This document shows positions 58,069-64,000 of a DNA stretch of 64,000 nt, in pieces. This DNA comes from Demequina phytophila (GTDB taxonomy: Bacteria; Actinomycetota; Actinomycetes; Actinomycetales; Demequinaceae). The notes beneath the pieces were generated by a model. That model was not told where the DNA came from. It ran no database searches and saw only the letters and a program-made list of their open reading frames with translations. The position numbers and the translations under genes are program-made. Positions within the stretch are counted from its first letter, which is position 1. Every line of letters starts with the position of its first letter. The DNA lies in NCBI RefSeq assembly GCF_000971135.1, contig NZ_BBLW01000006.1:1-64000 (forward strand), in the 5' to 3' direction.

Positions 58069-59459
58069 CGCGCCCCCTCGAACAGCGACGGCATGAGAGG
58101 AAGCAGGTCACGCGACTCGGCGTACCGAATGCGCACGAGCCCGCCTATCGACTCGACCAGGTCGGCAAGCGTGTGGAGCTGCTGCGGCAAGCGCGAGAGG
58201 TACGACACCTGTTCTGCCAAGCGCGCAAGTCCGTGCAGCAGCGGCAAATCCTCGACCACGGGCGTCGACCCGACGGAGGAGTCTCGCTCGACCAGCGCCA
58301 GGCGCACCAGGCGCAGCCGCCCCGGGGGCGGCGCCATCAGGTCGAGCGACTCGGGCCCCCACTGCTCCTTGGTGGGGCTGACGCCGTCGAGCACCGAGAG
58401 CGGCTTGGGATACGGTAGCACCGTGCGACCCACGTCAATCGCGAGGGTCTCGTCGGTGACGTAGCCGTAGTGCGCGCCCAGGGTGCGCGACAAGGTGGTC
58501 TTGCCGGTGCCGGAGGGGGCGATGAACCCCACCACGTCGCCGTCCGGTGACGCGATCCCGGCGGCGTGCAGCATCACGAGCGAGCCGACGCGCTGCTCGA
58601 TCGCTCGCACCGTGACCGCCGAGGACAGGTAGTGGAGCGCGCGATCCACATCCGGGTAGGCGAGCACACCGCGCGCACGCGCCTCGGCCAGCACCGCGGG
58701 GTCGCTGTCCACCATGACGTCCACCCGGGCATCCGCGTCGCCCGCAGGGACAACGCAACGTCCCCAGGCCCGGTGACCGGCGGCGGCGAGCGCGTCGCGC
58801 TCGGATCCGTCGCAATGGATCGCGACAGTCACGCCGAACGCGTCCACCAGGCACGTCGCAACGTCGTCCGCCGCGCGGGGGGCGGCGGCCTGTGCCGGAG
58901 CCATCGCGGCCCACAGATCGGCGATCCAGACGGTGGCCTCGTTGATGCGCGCGCCCACCGCGCGAGCGCGGTCCTCGAGCCGCTCCCACAGCGGCAGCTC
59001 CCAGTCGGTCGGCAGCTCACGCCGCTTGCGGGTGCGCTCCAGGATCGCGGCGTGCTCGCGCAGCGGCGCGATCAAGCTCAGGCCGTCGTAGAGGTGCGCG
59101 AACTCGGACATGGTGAAGGACCGCCCGAGCGCGCGCGGGTAGCGGCGGACAAGCTCGTCCCGCTCGACGCCGGTACCGACCACGAAGAGGTCGGCCGCCT
59201 CGACCATTGCGTCGCTGAGCGAGCGCGCGGTGAAGCCCTGGATGCTGCCGCCCTGCTCGAGGATGACGTCTCGAGCGAGGTCCTGCATGGTCGCGCCGTC
59301 TTCCGCGTTGAGACCGGCGGAGGTGATGCGGATGCGGTCGGCCCCCACGCCGCGCGCCCACAGGTGCTTGCGGAGAAGGCGCTCCCCCACCACCGAGCGG
59401 CCGGTGTTTGTGGCATCGACGATCAGGACGCGGAACGCGACCCCCGACTCCCAGGGCAT
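58065..59459 (-). CDS. Inactive LMW-phosphatase-like domain fused to HPr-kinase-like domain
   Basis: The 464-residue protein has two parts. Residues 8-130 follow low-molecular-weight tyrosine phosphatases (ITSAGLNAEDGATMQDLARD, ADLFVVGTGVERDELV, FTMSEFAHLY), but the P-loop C-x5-R reads DATNTGR, so the catalytic Cys is gone while Asn and Arg remain. Residues 200-464 are HPrK/P-like, with the nucleotide loop APSGTGKT at 314-321 and DETLAID at 336-342. It sits one base after the BY-kinase gene and overlaps PqqD-like 2. The kinase substrate is unknown. Confidence 0.8.
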   Translation of the reverse strand: MPWESGVAFRVLIVDATNTGRSVVGERLLRKHLWARGVGADRIRITSAGLNAEDGATMQDLARDVILEQGGSIQGFTARSLSDAMVEAADLFVVGTGVERDELVRRYPRALGRSFTMSEFAHLYDGLSLIAPLREHAAILERTRKRRELPTDWELPLWERLEDRARAVGARINEATVWIADLWAAMAPAQAAAPRAADDVATCLVDAFGVTVAIHCDGSERDALAAAGHRAWGRCVVPAGDADARVDVMVDSDPAVLAEARARGVLAYPDVDRALHYLSSAVTVRAIEQRVGSLVMLHAAGIASPDGDVVGFIAPSGTGKTTLSRTLGAHYGYVTDETLAIDVGRTVLPYPKPLSVLDGVSPTKEQWGPESLDLMAPPPGRLRLVRLALVERDSSVGSTPVVEDLPLLHGLARLAEQVSYLSRLPQQLHTLADLVESIGGLVRIRYAESRDLLPLMPSLFEGAR

Positions 59460-59460
59460 G

Positions 59461-60951
59461 TCAGGCGCGCGGTCGCTCGGCGGGCGTGTCGGACCCGATG
59501 ACGTCGTCCCACGGGACTGCGCCACCGGCGCGCGGCGCCGTTGCGGGGGACGATGCGCCGGTGTCGTTCTTGCCTCGCTTGCGGTCGCCCTCGGTCGAGT
59601 AGTCGTAGGCGTACGCGTACGCGTCCTTGTAGGCACCCTTGCGCGGCATGGCGTCGACGATGATGCCGAGCGCGCGGCCGTTGACGCGGTCGAGGTTCTG
59701 CAGCGCACGGTCGAGGACGTCGATGGTCGTGCGTCCCGAGGATGCGACGACGAGCGCGCCGTCGGTGCGCGCGGTGAGCACAGCGGCATCAGTGACGGGG
59801 ATGAGCGGCGGCGTGTCGATGAGGATGAGCGCGTCCTGCGGGAAGCTATGGAGCAGTTTGTGCATCGCGTCCGAGGCAAGGAGCTCCGACGGGTTCGGCG
59901 GGATCGCGCCGGAGGCCAGCACGTAGAAGTGGTCGGTGTCGCCGTAGGGCTGGAGCACGTCTTGGGCGCGCGCACGCCCCACGAGAACGTCCGTCAGGCC
60001 TGCATCTCCGACGAGACCAAGGTTCTTCGCCACCGTGGGCCGACGGAGGTCGGCGTCGATCAAGACCGCGTCGCGACCCGACTCGGCGACGGCCTCGGCG
60101 AGCTTGATGATGGTGGTCGACTTGCCATCGCCGGGAAGCGAAGAAGTGACGACAATCACTCGCGGCGGGTTGTCGACGTCCATGAACTGGAGGTTCGTGC
60201 GAACCTGGCGGATGGCCTCGGTCATCGCGAAATCGGACTTCGCGTTCGCGACGCCTTTCTTGGCGATCGCGTCGTCGTACGGCAAGGCGCCCAGCACCGG
60301 GATGTCGAACTCGCGCTCGACATCCTCAGGCTTTCGCAGCCGGCGGTCGAGCGTGGACTTGATGAGCGCGTAGCCCACGCCGAGCGCCAGACCGACCAGT
60401 AGTCCAAGCGCCACCGCGAGTTTGACGTTCGGGCTGGACGGGGCGCCAGGAAGCACAGCACTGTCGAGAGTTTGAAGGCCAACCACGGACTGGGCGTCAC
60501 CGTCCCCGGCGCCCGAGTTCTCGATGTCTGCGACGGCCTTCGTCATACCGGCGATCCACGCCTCGACGAGGTCGCGGGCCTCCTCGGGGCTGGAGCCGTT
60601 GGCTGCAACGCGAAGGACCGCGGTATCGAGGGGGTTCGACACCGTCACCCGCGCGACGAGTCCGTCGGGGCTCGACGCAAGGCCCAGTTCGTCGATCGCG
60701 TACGCGGCGACCTTGCGAGACTTGGCAATGTCGAGATAGCTCTTGACCCGAGACTTGGCGTAGTTGTCGCCAACTAGCGCGCTACCAAGGTCTTCACTCG
60801 CTCCCGTCGTGATAATGGCCGAGCCTGTCGCGGTGTAGACCTTGGGTTGCGTGAGCGTCCAACCGAATGCGGCAGCGCCGCCGAGGACGGTGATGAGCAC
60901 GATCACCACCCAATGCGCGCGGAACACACGCATGTAGTCCTGGAGTTCCAT
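59461..60951 (-). CDS. Polysaccharide co-polymerase / BY-type tyrosine kinase
   Basis: The 496-residue Wzc-like protein has an N-terminal Wzz domain between two helices (about residues 12-32 and 178-198) and a C-terminal P-loop kinase: Walker A LPGDGKST near 272-279, Walker A' LIDADLRR near 297-304, Walker B ILIDTPP near 377, and a tyrosine cluster at 441-451 (YKDAYAYAYDY) for autophosphorylation. It controls exopolysaccharide chain length and export. The disordered tail carries GASSPATA from a dispersed-motif copy (59548). Confidence 0.92.
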   Translation of the reverse strand: MELQDYMRVFRAHWVVIVLITVLGGAAAFGWTLTQPKVYTATGSAIITTGASEDLGSALVGDNYAKSRVKSYLDIAKSRKVAAYAIDELGLASSPDGLVARVTVSNPLDTAVLRVAANGSSPEEARDLVEAWIAGMTKAVADIENSGAGDGDAQSVVGLQTLDSAVLPGAPSSPNVKLAVALGLLVGLALGVGYALIKSTLDRRLRKPEDVEREFDIPVLGALPYDDAIAKKGVANAKSDFAMTEAIRQVRTNLQFMDVDNPPRVIVVTSSLPGDGKSTTIIKLAEAVAESGRDAVLIDADLRRPTVAKNLGLVGDAGLTDVLVGRARAQDVLQPYGDTDHFYVLASGAIPPNPSELLASDAMHKLLHSFPQDALILIDTPPLIPVTDAAVLTARTDGALVVASSGRTTIDVLDRALQNLDRVNGRALGIIVDAMPRKGAYKDAYAYAYDYSTEGDRKRGKNDTGASSPATAPRAGGAVPWDDVIGSDTPAERPRA

Positions 60952-61056
60952 TCGAGCCCTCAAATCGTTGGCGGTCGCACGCAATTCTACGGATCGCGAC
61001 CATCACCAGGATTCAACTCGCGCGGACTGTGCGGGCGATCTCGCGACAGCACGTCA

Positions 61057-61254
61057 GGACTGCCCCCCCAGATGGGTCACGACCTCGACCTGTCCGACGG
61101 TGCAGCAAGGGCCGCGCTGGCGGATCCGTTCGGTGACGCAGAGGTTGTTGATCGCCTCGGCGCGGGCATTGTCGTGAGAGTCGCCCACGGTCCACGTCGA
61201 CCGCCTCGCCCCAATTTCCGCGACCCAGCGGGTGTAGATCAGCGACTGGTAGTG
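61057..61254 (-). pseudogene. Remnant of an IS3-family transposase (OrfB C-terminal part)
   Basis: A 66-codon minus-strand frame reads YQSLIYTRWVAEIG, then VGDSHDNARAEAIN, then ERIRQRGP and TVGQVEV, which is the end of an IS3-type DDE transposase, including the catalytic Glu region NARAEAIN. It is closed by stops at both ends (TGA at 61255-61257 and 61054-61056) and lacks the catalytic core before it. It differs from the intact IS3 element beside it, so the site has taken insertions more than once. 60952-61056 is the likely promoter region of the BY-kinase gene. Confidence 0.75.
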
Positions 61255-61409
61255 TCAACTGCTCTTTCGGCAAACGAAGGCCTACTACGCTGACCGCGAA
61301 TCACCCCAAGCGGTACCTGCTGGACGGGCAAACTGAGCGGAAGGAGTCTGACCCGCTTCCGTGGACACCTGATCTGAGGCGATGATCGTCTTGGAAGGGA
61401 GTTCCACGA

Positions 61410-61696
61410 ATGCCCGCACCGAAGTCGCCGGAGTTCCGGCGTCGAGCATTGGACCTTGTCGCGCAGGGTGAACCCGTCGCGGCGACCGCCCGCAATCTCG
61501 GGATCAGCGAGTCGTGTCTGCGTCGTTGGATATCGCAGGACGAGATCGACCGTGGCGACCGCGAAGGCCTGACCAGCGCCGAGAAGCGCGAGCTGGTCGA
61601 GCTGCGTCGCAAGAACCGGGTCCTGGAAACCGAGATCGAGATCCTTGGGGCGTCGCCTCGGCGTACTTCGCACGCGAGAACATCCTCCCAAAATAG
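61410..61696 (+). pseudogene. IS3 OrfA, frameshifted
   Basis: The N-terminal helix-turn-helix of OrfA (SPEFRRRALDLVAQGEPVAATARNLGISESCLRRWI) and leucine-zipper region run in one frame to EIEILG near 61650; the expected C-terminus ASAYFARENILPK then appears in a different frame, ending at the TAG at 61694-61696. A 2-nt insertion or 1-nt loss near 61650 explains this. The normal slippery CCCAAAATAG for the OrfA-OrfB shift is intact. Confidence 0.75.
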
Positions 61697-62568
61697 GGTT
61701 CCGGCTCGTCCACGAGCTTGCCGCCGACGGCTTCGACGTCGCGGTGGCGTGCCGGATCCTGAAGGTCTCCCGTACCGGGTACTACGCCTGGCGGACCCGC
61801 CCGCCGTCGGCGCGCGCCGTCGCCGACGACGCGCTCACGACCACGATCGCGCGCATCCATCTGGACTCCCGCGGCACCTACGGCGCACCCCGGGTCCACG
61901 CTGAGCTGCGGCTCGGACTGGGGGTCCGGGTGGGCCGCAAGCGCGTCGCCCGCCTCATGAGACAAGCCGATTTGCAGGGCGTATGCCACCGCAGGAAGCG
62001 TCGAGGCTGGAAGCCGGCCCCGGCCCCGCACGACGACCTCGTCAAACGCCAGTTCCATGCCGACCGCCCCAACCGGCTGTGGTTCTGCGACATCACGCAG
62101 CACCGCGCGAAGGACGGCTGGGTCTACTGCGCCGGCGTCATCGACGCCTACTCCCGACGGATCGTGGGCTGGTCGATCTCGGACCGCATCACCGCGGACA
62201 TCGTCGTCGACGCCCTCGACATGGCCCGCTGGCAACGCCGACCTCAACCAGGCACGATCGTCCACGCCGACCGAGGCGCGCAGTACACGTCGTGGGTATT
62301 CGGGCATCGACTGCGCCAGGCCGGGCTGCTGGGATCGATGGGGCGCGTGGCCTCGAGCGTGGACAACGCCCTGATCGAGTCGTTCTGGTCGACCATGCAA
62401 CGCGAGCTGCTCGACCGCCACGACTGGGAGTCGCGCACCGAGCTCGCATCCGCGATGTTCGAATGGATCGAGGGCTTCTACAACCCCCGCCGCCGGCACA
62501 CCTCGCTCGGCGACCTCAGCCCCGTCGAGTACGAAGCCCTTCACACCCGTGCCGCCATCGCGGCATGA
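61645..62568 (+). CDS. IS3 OrfB transposase (DDE)
   Basis: Recognisable sequence starts at IGFRLVHELAADG (about 61690). HTH_21 (VSRTGYYAWRTRPPS) is followed by the rve integrase core with catalytic Asp in LWFCDITQH, Asp in HADRGAQYTS and Glu in NALIESFWSTMQREL. Normally made as an OrfAB fusion by -1 slippage at CCCAAAATAG; because OrfA is frameshifted, a functional fusion is doubtful. The catalytic domain itself is intact. Confidence 0.88.
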   Translation: MGRRLGVLRTREHPPKIGFRLVHELAADGFDVAVACRILKVSRTGYYAWRTRPPSARAVADDALTTTIARIHLDSRGTYGAPRVHAELRLGLGVRVGRKRVARLMRQADLQGVCHRRKRRGWKPAPAPHDDLVKRQFHADRPNRLWFCDITQHRAKDGWVYCAGVIDAYSRRIVGWSISDRITADIVVDALDMARWQRRPQPGTIVHADRGAQYTSWVFGHRLRQAGLLGSMGRVASSVDNALIESFWSTMQRELLDRHDWESRTELASAMFEWIEGFYNPRRRHTSLGDLSPVEYEALHTRAAIAA

Positions 62569-62637
62569 TCAACACACCACCCGTGTCCACGAGACCGGGT
62601 CAGGCTCCGAACGAGAACTCAGCCGATTCAGACTCCC

Positions 62638-63582
62638 CTACTCCACCGACCGAATCGCCTCGTCCCACGAGGTTGCGAAGCTCAAAGCAGCACCCGAGCC
62701 CCCGAGCCAGGTTCGTGCGTACCGCGAGAGCTTCTGGTTCGCGTTGTCAACAGCTACCACGTGACGCCCCATTTGCAGCGCGATAAGCATGGCGTGGAGG
62801 CGGTCAGTTACCACGACCTCACCCAGCGCGAGCATGCGAATCCCCCGGCGCAGACGCAGGGCAGCGATGCGCTCCCACCGCGCGGGCGATGGATTGAGCT
62901 GACGCTGGCCGGCCGGGCCGAGCCCCGCCGCGCGTTTCCGTGCCCACGTCGTTGCCCTCAGCACGGGACGGTCGACGGGCCAATCAAGCGCACCTGCCCC
63001 AAAACGGGCCGCAGACTCGTCATCCGCACGCCCCAACACCACAAATCGCGCGCGCGGCGCCGGTGCGTCAATCCGACCGAGAAAGTGAACCGCGTCGGGC
63101 GCCAACAGCAATCGTCCGCTCACGAGTTCTCGAACCGCGCTGAACGACTCCTCGTCGCGCACAGCGATCCGTGCCGCGGTCCGTGCACCCAACCCAGCCT
63201 CGAAATTCCTTCGGGCGTGTTCGTCTTCGAAGAACACGGACTGTGGACACTGTATTAGCACCTGGTCGTCGGGCATTTCACGCGCGAGTCTAAACCTGTT
63301 GTCCTCATGGTGGGCGTAGCGGCCGCCGATGTTCCCACCGCCATTGATCGCAACAGCTCGCACCTCCAAGCGCGAGATACCGCGCGGCAACGTCCCGATT
63401 GAATACGCAGAGCCAATATCAATACCGGCTTCGCGCGCAAAAGTCGCTTGACCCAAGAAGATCGCCGAATCGCCAACGTTGGGATAGTCTGGCACGTCAG
63501 CAAAAGACAAACTTGAGATACCCTCAAAGAGCTCGGAGAATCGCTCCATCGCGATGCGATGCATGGTTTCGGTGTACGGCAC
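62638..63582 (-). CDS. Polysaccharide pyruvyl transferase family protein
   Basis: The 314-residue protein has the family features: PDYPNVGDSAIFLGQ near residues 31-45, INGGGNIGG in the first Rossmann half, and a second half with VVVTDRLHAMLIALQMGRHVVAVDN. Such enzymes add ketal pyruvate from phosphoenolpyruvate to exopolysaccharide sugars. The GTG start has an AGAGGAG site 8 bp upstream. It is on the same strand as the BY-kinase gene and was probably adjacent to it before the IS elements arrived. Confidence 0.88.
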   Translation of the reverse strand: MPYTETMHRIAMERFSELFEGISSLSFADVPDYPNVGDSAIFLGQATFAREAGIDIGSAYSIGTLPRGISRLEVRAVAINGGGNIGGRYAHHEDNRFRLAREMPDDQVLIQCPQSVFFEDEHARRNFEAGLGARTAARIAVRDEESFSAVRELVSGRLLLAPDAVHFLGRIDAPAPRARFVVLGRADDESAARFGAGALDWPVDRPVLRATTWARKRAAGLGPAGQRQLNPSPARWERIAALRLRRGIRMLALGEVVVTDRLHAMLIALQMGRHVVAVDNANQKLSRYARTWLGGSGAALSFATSWDEAIRSVE

Positions 63583-64000
63583 GATGTATAACTCCTCTAA
63601 ATGCGGGTGTCAATCAGGTTGCACTGAGCAACAACAAGATCGCGAACCGGATGGATTGCCCCTGGCGACGCACTACCAACACCGGTCCCGCACCTCGATC
63701 AGCAATGCCGCGACGGGATCATACCCCAATAGTCGCTGTCGGCGGCCATGCCGTCGACAGCGCGCCTAATGTATGATCACCCGCCAGTCGAAAGCACGCT
63801 AGACGGGAGCGCGCCCGCTGTCGACCCTGAAGCCCTCTCCCATGCATCCGTGCGGAGAACGAACGGGCGTCCGAGGCCTAATACGTAGGGTTAGAGTGTG
63901 CGCGGTCGGTAGCCATCAACACAATCGGACCTAGTCTGATCCGTTGCAGGGCGCGCAACCCTTCGCTGAGCAGCGTTAGCCCGAGGTCTCGCGGGACTCA
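63583..64000. other. Upstream region of the pyruvyltransferase gene, no gene found
   Basis: The last 418 bp are AT-richer than the core and hold no frame I can support; the longest candidates are short and lack ribosome-binding sites. The region presumably contains the promoter of the pyruvyltransferase gene. No dispersed-motif copy is present. Confidence 0.5.

Larger units (their letters stand above)
61343..62608 (+). mobile_element. IS3-family insertion sequence with 3-bp target duplication
   Basis: The ends are imperfect inverted repeats: 61343 GGAGTCTGACCCGCTTCCG and the following TGGACAC match the complement of 62583-62608 at 22 of 26 positions. GAA flanks both sides (61340-61342 and 62609-62611), a 3-bp duplication typical of the family. 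Length 1266 bp. It carries orfA and orfB. Insertion was 30 bp after the stop of the pyruvyltransferase gene, breaking no visible gene. Confidence 0.82.

Noticed and set aside
63878-63997. Short minus-strand frame resembling a protein C-terminus (LMATDRAHSNPTY)
   Set aside because: It is closed by a stop at the window edge and is only about 40 codons long with no start; not reported as a gene.

Overview
The window comes from a high-GC actinobacterium, most likely order Micrococcales. The basis is codon use, the actinobacterial markers CarD, Lsr2, RegX3/SenX3, DUF2520, DUF3180 and a FolB-FolK fusion, and the order rlmB-cysS-ispF-ispD-carD followed by the Pho locus. The genus cannot be fixed from this sequence. 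I see no tRNA, rRNA or CRISPR array.

Layout. 1-5 kb: rlmB, cysS, ispF, ispD and carD, then a lipoprotein gene. 5-12.5 kb: the phosphate locus pstSCAB, regX3-senX3 and phoU, with PHO-box-like 11-bp direct repeats upstream of pstS and between senX3 and phoU. 12.6-23 kb: gpmA, an ArsR-permease-thioredoxin operon, a lactonase-fold protein with Lsr2, lysS, nadC, and a CstR/CsoR-type sensor facing a CoA-disulfide reductase-rhodanese gene; palindromic ATACCCC/GGGGTAT operators tie the last two together and may include the arsR operon. 23-39 kb: nadB, panD-panC-DUF2520-two PH-domain proteins, DUF3180, folKB-folP-folE-ftsH, hpt-tilS-dacB, ppa. 39-56 kb is more accessory: a VapBC pair, two DUF559 nuclease-like paralogs (the first at 34.8 kb), an NlpC/P60 hydrolase, three SGNH hydrolases with a membrane acyltransferase, two metX paralogs and metY, an isolated AT-richer gene, and Tat-type surface proteins. 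56-64 kb is a cell-surface/polysaccharide region: a compact minus-strand run of BY-kinase, a dead LMW-phosphatase fused to an HPr-kinase-like domain, two PqqD-like proteins, a nucleotidyltransferase and a 49-residue membrane peptide, then an IS3-family element and a pyruvyltransferase gene.

Two sequence-level patterns stand out. First, the 9-mer GGACGATGC (either strand) occurs 41 times in 64 kb by my reading, usually extended to GGGACGATGCSSSGG. It sits in gaps and in tolerant parts of proteins, where it is read mostly as DDA, ASS or IV. It is missing from the pst operon, the AT-rich gene and the IS region. Second, most intergenic gaps carry roughly 65-250 bp imperfect palindromes falling into several families (arms based on GTGCGGAGCGAA, GTGTGGA(T/G)AGG, GTGTGGAG, TTTTCATGCAC, GGGGAACT). 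Each of the two DUF559 genes is bracketed by members of its own palindrome family. These two patterns and the pseudo-phosphatase/HPrK/PqqD cluster are the best candidates for something undescribed.
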